A stretch of 64,000 bases of DNA from contig NZ_BCTF01000006.1 in NCBI RefSeq assembly GCF_001571145.1, positions 62,001 to 126,000 on the forward strand. Direction: 5' to 3'. The notes beneath the pieces were generated by a model that searched no databases, was not told the DNA's origin, and was given only the letters and a program-made list of their open reading frames with translations. This stretch comes from Hydrogenophaga flava NBRC 102514 (GTDB taxonomy: Bacteria > Pseudomonadota > Gammaproteobacteria > Burkholderiales > Burkholderiaceae_C). Below, piece by piece: positions 37,375-48,585 of this stretch. How positions within the stretch are numbered: the first letter of the stretch is position 1; the number at the start of each line of letters is the position of its first letter. The translations under genes and the position numbers were made by a program.

Positions 37375-37612
37375 GTTCGGCGTCGTTGATCCCGGCCACC
37401 TCGACCCGCTTGGTGCGGCCCGAGGCCCCCAACTCGATGCTGATGGCCGATTTGGGCACGCCGAACACGTCGGACAGAAAACCGATCAGCGCCTTGTTGG
37501 CCGCGCCGTCGACCGGCGGCGCCTTGAGCTGGATCTTGGGCTTGCCGTCGTGCAGGCCGACGCACTGCGTCTGCTTGGCGCCGGGCTGGCAGTAGACGAC
37601 GATCTTGCCCAC
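37346..37612 (-). CDS. DUF167 (YggU) family protein
   Basis: An 88-residue small protein of the YggU/DUF167 family, with the conserved VYCQPGAKQTQCVG, the loop PPVDGAANKALIGFL and the C-terminal GASGRTKRVEVAG. The start is a GTG. The molecular role of the family is unknown. It lies 10 bases downstream of the yjdM-type gene in the same direction. Confidence 0.9.
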   Translation of the reverse strand: MGKIVVYCQPGAKQTQCVGLHDGKPKIQLKAPPVDGAANKALIGFLSDVFGVPKSAISIELGASGRTKRVEVAGINDAELSRRLLAPA

Positions 37613-37622
37613 TGGACGACGC

Positions 37623-37961
37623 TCAGCTCTTCTTGACGAACTCGGACTTGAGCTGCATCGCGCCGAAGCCTTCGATCTTGCAGTCGATGTCGTGGTCGCC
37701 TTCGACCAGGCGGATGTTCTTGACCTTGGTGCCGACCTTGATGACGGCCGACGAGCCCTTGAGCTTGAGGTCCTTGACCAGGGTCACGCTGTCGCCATCG
37801 GCCAACAGGTTGCCAAAGGCGTCCTTCCACACCTTGGCGGCCTCGGCCGGTTCGTCGCCGCCGGCCTTGCCCCACTCATGGGCGCATTCTGGGCAGATGT
37901 AGAGCTCGCCGTCTTCGTAGGTGAACTCGGACTGGCATTTGGGGCAGCGGGGCAGGGTCAT
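37623..37961 (-). CDS. yjdM: YjdM (PhnA-like) zinc-ribbon protein
   Basis: A 112-residue protein with an N-terminal zinc ribbon ([10 protein letters not shown] and CPECAHEW, two CxxC pairs in residues 6-27) and the C-terminal PhnA domain ([25 protein letters not shown] split by a short linker). It was historically called an alkylphosphonate protein, but no phn genes are near and the real role is unsettled. It is followed by the yggU-type gene. Confidence 0.92.
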   Translation of the reverse strand: MTLPRCPKCQSEFTYEDGELYICPECAHEWGKAGGDEPAEAAKVWKDAFGNLLADGDSVTLVKDLKLKGSSAVIKVGTKVKNIRLVEGDHDIDCKIEGFGAMQLKSEFVKKS

Positions 37962-38041
37962 GATGCAGTGGTGGAGCGGTGAGCAAAGGCCGACACTGTA
38001 CCCCTACTGGTGTCCGGGGCTTTCTGGCTCCATCGCTGTGT

Positions 38042-39031
38042 TCAGGAGGCCTCCTGGATGCGCCATTCGGTTTGCCGGTCCGCCGTGTCCTGCTCGCGGA
38101 ACTGGCGTGGCGACTGGCCGGTGGTGCGCTTGAACACCTTGGAAAAGCCAAACGCATCCTGGTAGCCCACGGCCTGCGCCACCTGTTCCAGCGTCTGCCG
38201 CGTCTCGGCCAGCAACTGCATGGCCTTCTGCATGCGCAGCGTGCGCAGGTGGTTCAGCGGGGTGTCGCCCATGGCGCTGCGAAAGCGCTCGGCCAGCGCC
38301 GAACGCGACAGGCCCACCTGCTGGCCCAGTTCGTCCAGCGTCCAGCCATGGCCCAGGTTGCCATGCATGAGGGTGAGCACCTGGCGGATCGGCCGGTCGG
38401 CGATGGCGTGGTGCCAGCCGGGCACGCCAGGGTTCTCGCGGGCGGCGATCTCGCGCAGGGCGAAGGCGAACAGTGCGTCCAGCAGGCCGTGGGTCGCCGA
38501 GGTGGCGCCCAGCGCCTGGTCGCCCAGTTCGCGGTCCAGCAGGCCCAGCGTCAGCGGCACCGCTGACAGCTGGGGCAGGCTGTGGCCGTGCACCACGAAC
38601 CACGGGGGCAGGCTGCGCAGGAAGGGGTGCAGCGGGTCGTGCCAGAGCTGGTAGGCGGCGCTGATGACCTGGGTGGGCGCGGCGGGGTCTCGGGTGGATG
38701 GGCTGTCGGGCAAGCGTTCTTGGTCGCTGTCGGCCAGGCCGTTGCCCGCGAAGCGCGCGATCGGCACCGTGGTGCTGCGCGCGGGCGGCGTGCGGTCCAG
38801 CGAGAGCAGGTGCACGCAGCCGCGCGCCATCAGCACCAGGTCGCCGGCCTGTAGTTCCAGCGGTTCGTCCAGGTTGGGTGCGTGCACGAAGGCGCGGCCG
38901 CGCGTGACCGCGTGCAGGCCGAAGCTGCGTTCGCAGGGAAAGCGCAGCGCGGCTTCGGGCGTGAGTCCGTGCAGGTCGAGCAGGCGGCGCCGCAACCCGG
39001 CGACATGGAGAATGTCTGAGAGTATGTCCAT
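38042..39031 (-). CDS. AraC-family regulator with N-terminal cupin
   Basis: A 329-residue regulator. The first 190 residues form a cupin_6-type sensor (FGLHAVTRGRAFVH, LQAGDLVLMARGCVH). The C-terminal 100 residues carry two HTH motifs, WTLDELGQQVGLSRSALAERF and LEQVAQAVGYQDAFGFSKVF. It diverges from an NAD(P)-binding reductase gene across 113 bases and probably controls it. Confidence 0.92.
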   Translation of the reverse strand: MDILSDILHVAGLRRRLLDLHGLTPEAALRFPCERSFGLHAVTRGRAFVHAPNLDEPLELQAGDLVLMARGCVHLLSLDRTPPARSTTVPIARFAGNGLADSDQERLPDSPSTRDPAAPTQVISAAYQLWHDPLHPFLRSLPPWFVVHGHSLPQLSAVPLTLGLLDRELGDQALGATSATHGLLDALFAFALREIAARENPGVPGWHHAIADRPIRQVLTLMHGNLGHGWTLDELGQQVGLSRSALAERFRSAMGDTPLNHLRTLRMQKAMQLLAETRQTLEQVAQAVGYQDAFGFSKVFKRTTGQSPRQFREQDTADRQTEWRIQEAS

Positions 39032-39144
39032 GAGGTGGCATTTTATGGACGATTAGACATGAATGGTGGAATTTCATGCATTCCGGTTCTGACTCATCGG
39101 AAACACACTGGGGGCCTTCGCAACACACACACAGGAGATTCCAC

Positions 39145-39978
39145 ATGACCACCACCCTCGTGACTGGCGCCAGCGGCCAGATCGGTTCCACTCTCGTTGA
39201 CCTGCTGTCGGCCCAGGGCCAGACCGTGCGCCGCGCCACCAGCCGCGCGCCGTCCCACCCCGGTGAGGTGCAGGTCAACCTCGCCACCGGCGAAGGCCTG
39301 GCCGCCGCGCTGGCCGGCGTCGACCAGCTGTTCCTGATGGCGCCGCCCGGCTACGCCAACCAGCACGAGCTGCTGATCCCCGCCATCGATGCGGCCAAGG
39401 CCGCGGGCGTGCGCAAGGTGCTGCTGCTGTCCGCGATGGGCGCGAACGCCGACGAGAACATCCCGCTGCGCCGCGCCGAGCTGCACCTGGAGCGTTCGGG
39501 CCTGGCCTGGAACGTGATCCGTCCCAACTGGTTCATGCAGAACTTCCACACCTTCTGGCTGCACGGCATCCAGACCGAAGGCCAGATCTTCCTGCCGGTG
39601 GGCGACGCCAAGGGCAGCTTCATCGACACGCGCGACATCGCCGCCGTGGCCGCGAAGCTGCTGTCCTCGGACGACTTCGTGAACGAGTCGCACGACCTGA
39701 CCGGCAGCGAGGCGCTGGACCACACGCAGGTGGCGGCCATCCTGTCCAAGGCCGCTGGCCGCACCATCGGCTACACCGACATCCCCGAAGACGCGATGCG
39801 CCAGGGCCTGCTGGGCGCGGGTCTGCCGGCCGACTACGCCGAGTTCCTGTTGGTCATCCTGGGCGCCTTCAAGGCGGGCTTTGCCGAGCGCATCACCGAC
39901 GGCGTGCAGCGCATCACCGGGAAGGCGCCGATCCGCTTCGAGCAGTACGCGCAGGACTTCAAGGCGAACTGGGCCTGA
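39145..39978 (+). CDS. NmrA/SDR-type NAD(P)-binding oxidoreductase
   Basis: A 277-residue atypical short-chain dehydrogenase. VTGASGQIGSTLVDLL is the N-terminal GxxGxxG nucleotide motif. LLLSAMGANADEN and NVIRPNWFMQNF match NmrA/QOR2-like proteins, which often sense or reduce quinones. The usual YxxxK pair is not evident. AGGAGA precedes the ATG. Azoreductase-like or quinone activity is only a guess. Confidence 0.88.
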   Translation: MTTTLVTGASGQIGSTLVDLLSAQGQTVRRATSRAPSHPGEVQVNLATGEGLAAALAGVDQLFLMAPPGYANQHELLIPAIDAAKAAGVRKVLLLSAMGANADENIPLRRAELHLERSGLAWNVIRPNWFMQNFHTFWLHGIQTEGQIFLPVGDAKGSFIDTRDIAAVAAKLLSSDDFVNESHDLTGSEALDHTQVAAILSKAAGRTIGYTDIPEDAMRQGLLGAGLPADYAEFLLVILGAFKAGFAERITDGVQRITGKAPIRFEQYAQDFKANWA

Positions 39979-40003
39979 AGGACCTGAGGCCTGAGGGTAC
40001 AGG

Positions 40004-40049
40004 GTCGGAAATCCGTTTGCCGCCCGCCGGAGGCGGTCGGATTTCCGTT
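40004..40049 (+). promoter_or_regulatory. Two upstream activator sites for the sigma-54 promoter
   Basis: CGGAAATCCG (40006-40015) and CGGATTTCCG (40038-40047) are each palindromic (CGGA-N2-TCCG). They lie in direct repeats GGTCGGAWWTCCGTT whose centres are 32 bases apart, close to three helical turns. They fall about 110 and 140 bases upstream of the predicted start site, the usual place for enhancer binding. The core CGG-N4-CCG resembles, as I recall it, the site of Pseudomonas AauR. The two arms can also pair as a hairpin. Confidence 0.7.
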
Positions 40050-40125
40050 CGCGTCCACACCCTGAACGCCGGTTTCAGGGCGCCAAACCCGGTCTGGAGG
40101 GGCGGAACTACGGGTTAATACCGAC

Positions 40126-40140
40126 TGGCACGTCCCTTGC
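40126..40140 (+). promoter_or_regulatory. Sigma-54 (-24/-12) promoter of the amino-acid transport operon
   Basis: TGGCACGTCCCTTGC matches the RpoN consensus TGGCAC-N5-TTGC at every conserved base with the GG-N10-GC spacing. The start site should fall near 40152. That excludes the ATG at 40144 as start of the first gene and leaves ATG 40165. A sigma-54 activator gene closes the same operon. Confidence 0.88.
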
Positions 40141-40164
40141 GCCATGGGCGGCACACTGCCCCCC

Positions 40165-41061
40165 ATGACACCCCTTCGCCACCTCCCCCTTCTGCTGCTC
40201 CTGCCCCTCGCCCTGTCCGCACGGGCCGAGTCCCCGGGCCTGCCGACGCTGGAGAAGATTTCGCGCACGGCCACCATCAATTTGGGCCACCGCGAGTCCT
40301 CGGTGCCGTTTTCCTACTACGACAGCAAGCGCCAGGTGGTCGGCTACTCGCAGGACCTGATGCTGGCGGTGGTCGAGCGCATCCGCCGCGAGCTCAAGCT
40401 GCCCGCGCTGACCGTCAAGCTCGTGCCGGTCACCTCGCAGAACCGCATCCCGCTGGTCCAGAACGGCTCGGTGGACCTGGAATGCGGTTCCACCACGCAC
40501 AACCGCGAGCGCGCGCGCCAGGCCGCGTTTTCGGTGTCCATCTTCGTGACCAGCTCGCGCCTGCTCACGCGCCAGGGTTCGGGCATCGAGGAGCTGGCCG
40601 ACCTCAAGGGCCGCCGCGTGGCGGTGACCGCGGGCACCACCAGCGAACGCTCCCTGCTGCTGCACGCCGAGGCCACCGGCACCCGCTTCGATGTGCTCAA
40701 GGTCAAGGACCACGGCGATGGTTTCAACAGCGTGCAGGAGGGTCGCGCCGCGGCCTTTCTGATGGACGAGGCCATGCTCTACGGCCTGCGCGCCAAGGCC
40801 GACCAGCCCGGTGACTGGCGCGTGGTCGGCCAGCCCATGGCCGCCGAGGTCTACGCCTGCATGCTGCGCCGGGACGACCCGCGCTTCAAGGCGCTGGTGG
40901 ACCGCAGCCTGACCGAGCTGATGCAGTCGGGCGAGGCGCTGAAGATCTACCGCCGCTGGTTCCAGTCGCCGATCCCGCCCAAGGGGCTCAACCTCAACTG
41001 GCCCGCGCCCGAGGCGCTGCTGGAGCTGTACCGGTCGCCCAACGACCGGCCGCTGGGCTGA
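40165..41061 (+). CDS. Amino-acid ABC transporter binding protein, copy 1
   Basis: A 298-residue periplasmic binding protein of the GltI/AatJ group. The signal peptide is MTPLRHLPLLLLLPLALSARA. The mature part has GHRESSVPFSYYD, VTSQNRIPLVQNGSVDLECG (the ligand-binding segment) and the C-terminal RRWFQSPIPPKGLNLN. The start at 40165 is chosen because the sigma-54 start site lies downstream of the ATG at 40144. No Shine-Dalgarno is seen in the ~13-base leader, so translation may be weak or near-leaderless. It is the first of three paralogues in a row. Confidence 0.88.
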   Translation: MTPLRHLPLLLLLPLALSARAESPGLPTLEKISRTATINLGHRESSVPFSYYDSKRQVVGYSQDLMLAVVERIRRELKLPALTVKLVPVTSQNRIPLVQNGSVDLECGSTTHNRERARQAAFSVSIFVTSSRLLTRQGSGIEELADLKGRRVAVTAGTTSERSLLLHAEATGTRFDVLKVKDHGDGFNSVQEGRAAAFLMDEAMLYGLRAKADQPGDWRVVGQPMAAEVYACMLRRDDPRFKALVDRSLTELMQSGEALKIYRRWFQSPIPPKGLNLNWPAPEALLELYRSPNDRPLG

Positions 41062-41095
41062 GCCGTCCATTTCTCCACCCTTCCACGGACACGCC

Positions 41096-41992
41096 ATGCC
41101 ACACCTCCGGTCCCTTGCCCGTTGTGCGCTCGCCCTGCTGACCGCTGCGCTGGTCCAGCCATCGATGGCCGGTCCGGTGCTGGACCGGATCAAGTCCAGT
41201 GGCACCGTGGTGATCGCCCACCGCGAGTCCTCGGTGCCGTTCTCCTTCGTCGACCCGGACGGCAAGCCGGTGGGGTACGCGGTCGACCTGTGCCTGAAGG
41301 TGGTGGACGCACTGCGCCGCCAGCTGGCCGCACCCGAACTCAAACCCAGCTTCGTCATGGTGACGCCGGCCAACCGCATCGCCATGATCGAAGAGGGCAA
41401 GGCCGACATGGAGTGTGGCTCGACCACCAACAACGCCGAGCGCCGGCAGAAGGTGGCCTTCACCGTGCCGCACTACATCGCCGGGGCGCGCTACCTCGTC
41501 CGGGCCGACAGCCCGGTCGATGTGATCCGCGACTTCAAGGGCCGCACCGTGGTCTCCACCAAGGGCACCACGCCGCTGAAGGCGGTGACGCAGGCCAACA
41601 ACGAGTTCCAGCTCGGCATCCGCGTGGTCGAGGCACCGGACCACGCCCGCGCGGTCGACATGGTGGCCGCCGGCGAGGCCGACGGCTTCGTGATGGACGA
41701 CGTGCTGCTCTATGGCCTGGTGGCCGGGCGGCCCGATCCCGCCAAGTTCAAGGTCGTGGGCAAGTTCCTGACCATCGAGCCGCTGGCCATCATGTTCTCG
41801 CGCAGCGACGCCGAGTTCAAGAAGCTGGTCGACGACGAGATGAAGCGCCTGATCCAGACGCGCGAGGCCCACACGGTCTACGAGCGCTGGTTCCTCAAGG
41901 CCATCCCGCCGGCCAACCGCAGCCTGAACCTGCCCATGAACTACCTGCTCAAGGACTTCTGGAAGTACCCCACCGACCAGGTGCCGGGCTGA
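41096..41992 (+). CDS. Amino-acid ABC transporter binding protein, copy 2
   Basis: A 298-residue paralogue with its own signal peptide (MPHLRSLARCALALLTAALV to SMA). It shares AHRESSVPFSF with copy 1, but the segment that in copies 1 and 3 reads TSQNRIPLVQNG is changed to TPANRIAMIEEGKADMECG, so its ligand may differ. The C-terminus YERWFLKAIPPANRSLNLP is conserved. It starts 34 bases after copy 1. Confidence 0.9.
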   Translation: MPHLRSLARCALALLTAALVQPSMAGPVLDRIKSSGTVVIAHRESSVPFSFVDPDGKPVGYAVDLCLKVVDALRRQLAAPELKPSFVMVTPANRIAMIEEGKADMECGSTTNNAERRQKVAFTVPHYIAGARYLVRADSPVDVIRDFKGRTVVSTKGTTPLKAVTQANNEFQLGIRVVEAPDHARAVDMVAAGEADGFVMDDVLLYGLVAGRPDPAKFKVVGKFLTIEPLAIMFSRSDAEFKKLVDDEMKRLIQTREAHTVYERWFLKAIPPANRSLNLPMNYLLKDFWKYPTDQVPG

Positions 41993-42040
41993 CGTCCAGC
42001 AGCGATTTCTGTTTTCCCCAACCCACTCGAAGGAGTCACC

Positions 42041-42937
42041 ATGAAGAAAACCCTGTTGGCCGTGGCCGCCGTGCTCGCCGCCTCCACCGCGATGGCCCAG
42101 ACCGCCGACACGCTCAAGAAAATCAAGGACAGCGGCAGCATCACCCTGGGTGTGCGCGAGTCCTCCGGCCTGTCCTACACCATCGGCAACGGCAAGTTCG
42201 TCGGCTTCCACACCGAGATGGCCGAGCGCGTGATCGCCGACCTGCAGAAGCAGCTGGGCCTGGCCAAGCTGGAAGTGAAGTACCAGCCGGTGACTTCGCA
42301 GAACCGCATCCCCCTGGTGCAGAACGGCACCGTGGACCTGGAGTGCGGCTCCACCACCAACAACGCGGCCCGCCAGAAGGACGTGTCCTTCGCCGTGACC
42401 ACCTACGTGGAAGAAGTGCGCATCGCCGTCAAGGCCAACTCGGGCATCAACTCCATCGCCCAGCTCAGCGGCAAGAAGGTCGCCACCACCACCGGCACCA
42501 CCTCGGTCCAGACCCTGCGCAAGCACGAGCGCGCGACCAGCGTGAACTTCGAAGAAGTGTTCGGCAAGGACCACGCCGACAGCTTCCTGCTGCTCGAATC
42601 CGGCCGCGCCGACGCCTTCGTGATGGACGGCTCCATCCTGGCCGCCAACATCGCCAAGTCCAAGAACCCGGCCGACTACAAGATCGTCGGCGAAGTGCTG
42701 TCGGTCGAGCCCATCGCCTGCATGCTGCGCAAGGACGACGCCGCCTTCAAGAAGGCCGTGGACGACTCCATCAAGAACCAGATCAAGGACGGCTCGCTGG
42801 CCAAGCTGTACGACAAGTGGTTCATGCAGCCGATCCCGCCGGCCAACGCCAAGATCGGCCTGCCGCTGTCGGAAGCCACCAAGGCCGCCTGGTCCGCGCC
42901 GAACGACAAGCCGATGGAAGACTACGCCAAGAAGTAA
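42041..42937 (+). CDS. gltI: Glutamate/aspartate-type ABC transporter binding protein, copy 3
   Basis: Also 298 residues, with signal peptide ending STAMAQ. It carries LGVRESSGLSYTIGNGKFVGFH and TSQNRIPLVQNGTVDLECG as in GltI/AatJ proteins for Glu and Asp. GAAGGAG lies 7 bases before the ATG, the best ribosome binding site of the three, so it may be the most abundant. It is nearest the permease genes, as expected for the main partner. Confidence 0.92.
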   Translation: MKKTLLAVAAVLAASTAMAQTADTLKKIKDSGSITLGVRESSGLSYTIGNGKFVGFHTEMAERVIADLQKQLGLAKLEVKYQPVTSQNRIPLVQNGTVDLECGSTTNNAARQKDVSFAVTTYVEEVRIAVKANSGINSIAQLSGKKVATTTGTTSVQTLRKHERATSVNFEEVFGKDHADSFLLLESGRADAFVMDGSILAANIAKSKNPADYKIVGEVLSVEPIACMLRKDDAAFKKAVDDSIKNQIKDGSLAKLYDKWFMQPIPPANAKIGLPLSEATKAAWSAPNDKPMEDYAKK

Positions 42938-42944
42938 GGCCCCC

Positions 42945-43033
42945 ACGCTCCGCCGCTTGAGCGGGTCGCTGCCCCCCGAGGGGGCTGACCCGGCTTGGGG
43001 CGGCCCGGCGCCGGGTCGGTCACGCTCCGGCGT
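42945..43033. repeat. GC-rich palindromic intergenic repeat (comamonad REP-like)
   Basis: The gap between gltI and the permease holds CGCTCCGCCGCTTGAGCGGG, then CCCCCCGAGGGGGC, then the perfect palindrome CCCGGCGCCGGG (43004-43015), and a second CACGCTCCGGCG. These are short hairpins of the type scattered between genes in Comamonadaceae. Such an element between binding-protein and permease genes could lower downstream expression, a common way to make binding protein in excess. Confidence 0.6.
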
Positions 43034-43073
43034 CGGGTTTGTCTTCTTTTTTTGTTGAACTTGGGAATTCACC

Positions 43074-43814
43074 ATGGCTACATGGGATTGGCAGGTGTTC
43101 TGCAAGGACACCATCGACGGTGAGGTCCGTCCGCGCTGCTTCGGCGAGGGCGGCGACATCACCTACCTGGACTGGCTGCTCTCGGCCTGGGGCTGGACGC
43201 TCTCCGTCGCCTTGCTGGCGCTGGTCGTCGCGCTCGTGGTCGGTTCGGTCATGGGCATCTTCCGCACCACGCCCAGCAAGGCGCTGGTGGCCATCGGGAA
43301 CGTCTGGACCGAGCTGTTCCGCAACATCCCGCTGCTGGTGCAGGTCTTCCTCTGGTACCACGTGCTGCCGTCGCTGATTCCTGCGCTCAAGGACTTTCCC
43401 AGCTTCATCCTGGTGGTGTTCGCCCTGGGCTTCTTCACTTCGGCGCGCATCGCCGAGCAGGTGCGCGCGGGCATCCAGAGCCTGCCCAAGGGCCAGCGCT
43501 ACGCCGGCCTGGCCATGGGCCTGACGCTGACCCAGACCTACCGCTACGTGCTGCTGCCGATGGCATTCCGCATCGTCATCCCGCCGCTGACCAGCGAGAG
43601 CATGAACATCATCAAGAACTCGTCGGTGGCCTTCGCGGTGTCGATTGCCGAGCTGACCATGTTCGCCATGCAGGCGCAGGAAGAGACCTCGCGCGGCATC
43701 GAGGTCTACCTCGCCGTCACCGGCCTGTACTTCATCTCCGCCTTCGTCATCAACCGCATCGCGCTGTTCATCGAACACCGGGTGCAGGTGCCCGGCATGA
43801 TCGGAGGCCACTGA
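43074..43814 (+). CDS. gltJ: Amino-acid ABC transporter permease (GltJ/AatQ-like)
   Basis: A 246-residue inner-membrane permease of the HisM/GltJ type with about five helices. TELFRNIPLLVQVFLWY is the family N-terminal motif, and EQVRAGIQSLPKGQRYAGLAMGL is the EAA loop that docks the ATPase. The N-terminal ~35 residues (WDWQVFCKDTIDGEVRPRC) match the GltJ type. It is followed after one base by gltK. Confidence 0.94.
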   Translation: MATWDWQVFCKDTIDGEVRPRCFGEGGDITYLDWLLSAWGWTLSVALLALVVALVVGSVMGIFRTTPSKALVAIGNVWTELFRNIPLLVQVFLWYHVLPSLIPALKDFPSFILVVFALGFFTSARIAEQVRAGIQSLPKGQRYAGLAMGLTLTQTYRYVLLPMAFRIVIPPLTSESMNIIKNSSVAFAVSIAELTMFAMQAQEETSRGIEVYLAVTGLYFISAFVINRIALFIEHRVQVPGMIGGH

Positions 43815-43815
43815 C

Positions 43816-44481
43816 ATGAACCTCGACTTTTCCTTCCTGAACTGGGACGTGCTCACGGGCTTCGTGCTCAAGGGCCTGGTCTTCTCGGTGCAGCTGACCC
43901 TGGTGGCCATGATCGGCGGCATCGCACTGGGCACGGTGCTCGCGCTCATGCGCCTGTCGGGCAAGAAGTGGCTGGTGATGCCGGCTGCGTTCTACGTCAA
44001 CACCCTGCGCTCCATCCCGCTGGTGATGGTGATCCTGTGGTTCTTCCTGCTGATCCCGCTGATGATCGGCCAGCCCATGGGGGCCGAGCTCTCGGCCATC
44101 ATCACCTTCACCGTGTTCGAGGCGGCCTACTACTCCGAGATCATGCGCGCGGGCATCCAGAGCGTGCCCAAGGGTCAGGTCAACGCCGGCTACGCGGTGG
44201 GCATGACCTATGGCCAGACCATGCAGCTGATCGTGCTGCCTCAGGCCTTCCGCAACATGCTGCCGGTGCTGATGACGCAGACCATCATCCTGTTCCAGGA
44301 CACCTCGCTGGTCTACGCCATCGGCGCCTACGACCTGCTCAGGGGCTTCGAGGTGGCGGGCAAGAACTTCAACCGCCCGGTCGAGACCTACCTGGTCGCC
44401 GCCGTCGTCTATTTCGTCATTTGTTTCTCGCTGTCGATGCTGGTGCGTCGACTGCAGAAGAAGATCGCCATCATTCGCTGA
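43816..44481 (+). CDS. gltK: Amino-acid ABC transporter permease (GltK/AatM-like)
   Basis: The second permease subunit, 221 residues with about five helices. [19 protein letters not shown] is the GltK-type start, and [23 protein letters not shown] is the EAA loop. It pairs with GltJ to form the channel. It starts one base after the gltJ stop and is followed by gltL after 17 bases. Confidence 0.94.
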   Translation: MNLDFSFLNWDVLTGFVLKGLVFSVQLTLVAMIGGIALGTVLALMRLSGKKWLVMPAAFYVNTLRSIPLVMVILWFFLLIPLMIGQPMGAELSAIITFTVFEAAYYSEIMRAGIQSVPKGQVNAGYAVGMTYGQTMQLIVLPQAFRNMLPVLMTQTIILFQDTSLVYAIGAYDLLRGFEVAGKNFNRPVETYLVAAVVYFVICFSLSMLVRRLQKKIAIIR

Positions 44482-44498
44482 GCGGCTGGAGAAGAACC

Positions 44499-45229
<731 letters not shown>

Positions 45230-45233
<4 letters not shown>

Positions 45234-47217
45234 ACCCCGCCCAGGCTGCGCCACCTCCACCGCCCGCCAGCGCGCCCGCTGGCGCAGGCGCGGCTGTGCG
45301 CCCGGCCTCCGAGCGGGTGGGCTGGCTGGCGCGGCGGCTGCTGCTGTTGCTGGTCGGTGCGGCCCTGGTGGCGCTCACCGGTGCCGGGGTCTACCGGCAC
45401 AGCTATTCGCAGGGTGAACACAACCTCAAGGCCGCCACCAACAGCCGGCTGGACCTGTTCGCCACCGTGGTCGAGGCGCGGGTGCGGCGCCTGGAGCCGG
45501 TGCCTGCCACCATCCAGCTCAACCCGGCGGTGCTGGCCTTGCTGCGCGCGCCCGATCCGACCCGCGAGCGCGCGGCCAACGACTACCTGGCCCGACTGAA
45601 CGCCCACCTGGGCAGCGTCGCGGTCTATGTGCTCGATGTGCGCGGCGTCGTGCTGGCGTCGAGCAACGTGGCCGAGCGCGACGACAGCCTGCTGGGCGAG
45701 GACGTCTCCTACCGGCCCTACTACCTGGAGGCGCTGGCCGGCCGCTCGACCCGCCACTTCGCCATCGGCAGCGGCGGCCAGGCGGGCTACTTCGCCTCGC
45801 ACCCCATCTACGACGGTCCGCGCGTGCTGGGCGTGGCCGCCATCAAGATCGGCCTGGACGCGCTGGAGCAGACCTGGCCTATGCTGGCGGCGCCCGCCCT
45901 GGTGGCCGATGCCAACCAGGTGGTGATCCTGTCGTCGCAGCCGGCCTGGCGCTACACCTCGATGGCGCCGCTGCCGGCCGAGCGGCGGGTCGACCTGCAG
46001 CTGACGCAGACCTACGGCTCGCTGCGGCTGCCTCAGTTCCCCATCGACGTGCGGCTCTCCGTCGACGACGACACGCAGGAGGTGCAGGGTGTCGTCTCGG
46101 GCGACGAGGCTCGCTACCGCGAGGCGCTGGGCGCCGGCAGCAACCGGGCCGGGCATTTGGTGCTGGGCCGTTCGCTCGACGGCATGGACTGGCGCGTGCT
46201 GATCTTCACCAGCCTCTCGGAGGTGCGCGACCAGGCCCTGGCCGACGGCGTGGGCGGCGCGATGACCGCGGCCTTCCTGATCCTGCTGGCGCTCTACTGG
46301 AGCCAGCGCCGCCGCATCGAACGCCAGAAGCTCGCGGCCAAGCGGCTGCTGGAGCAGGTCAACGCCGACCTGGAGCGCCAGGTCGGCCTGCGCACGCAGG
46401 AACTCACCGACACCAACGAGCAGCTGCGCCGCGAAGTGGCCGAGCGCCAGCAGACCGAACAGACCCTGCGGTCGGCGCAGGACGAGCTGGTGCACGCCGG
46501 CAAGATGGCCGTGCTGGGCCAGCTGGCCGCCAGCATCACGCACGAACTGACCCAGCCGCTGGGCGGCATCCGCACGCTGGCGGGCAACGCGGCCGAGTTC
46601 ATGCGCCGCGGCAACCACGCCGCCGCGCAGGAGAACCTGTCCATCGTGGCGCGCCTGGTCGAGCAGATGGCGCGCATCATCGACCCGCTCAAGAGCTTCT
46701 CGCGCAAGTCCAGCGCCTCGCCCGGGACCACCGACGTGGGCCGGGTGGTCGAGCAGGCGCTGTTCCTCTATCAGCTGCGCGTGCGCCACGACCAGGTGCG
46801 GGTGGACAACCGCTGCGCGCCGGGCCAGTGGACCGCCTGGTGCGACGCCAACCGGCTGGAGCAGGTGCTGGTGAACCTGGTCGGCAACGCGCTGGACGCC
46901 ATGCGCGAGTCGGACCCGCGCGTGCTGACCCTGAGCGCCGAACGCTGCGAGGTGGCCGGTGTGCCGATGGTGGCGCTGACGGTGCGCGACAGCGGCAAGG
47001 GTTTGAGCGAAACCGACCAGCAGCGCCTGTTCGAACCCTTCTACACCACCAAACCCAGCGGCGCGGGCCTGGGCCTGGGCCTGGAGATCTGCCGCGACCT
47101 TGCCGCAGAATTCGGGGGCGACCTGCAGGCCCACAACCACCCCGAGGGCGGCGCCTGCTTCGTGCTCACCGTTCCCGTGGGCCCTGCCCCCGACACCGCG
47201 AAAGACACCCCAAACCG

Positions 47218-47221
<4 letters not shown>
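45230..47221 (+). CDS. DctB-like sensor histidine kinase (AauS-like)
   Basis: A 663-residue membrane kinase. There is a Pro/Ala-rich N-terminal tail, TM1 at about 35-55, a dCache periplasmic sensor (about 60-320), TM2 near 342, a coiled coil, HisKA with [13 protein letters not shown] (His near 437) and HATPase_c ([18 protein letters not shown]). The start is uncertain; a TTG overlapping the gltL stop is the most upstream choice, and a GTG at 45296 also fits. Together with the next gene and the transporter it resembles the Pseudomonas AauS/AauR system that senses acidic amino acids. Confidence 0.87.
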
Positions 47222-48561
<1,340 letters not shown>

Positions 48562-48585
48562 GCCCTGCTCCAAAGGGTGCGGGTG

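Noticed and set aside
40144-40164. ATG at 40144 as start of the first amino-acid binding protein
   Set aside because: The sigma-54 promoter at 40126-40140 predicts transcription starting near 40152, downstream of this ATG. ATG 40165 gives a normal signal peptide.
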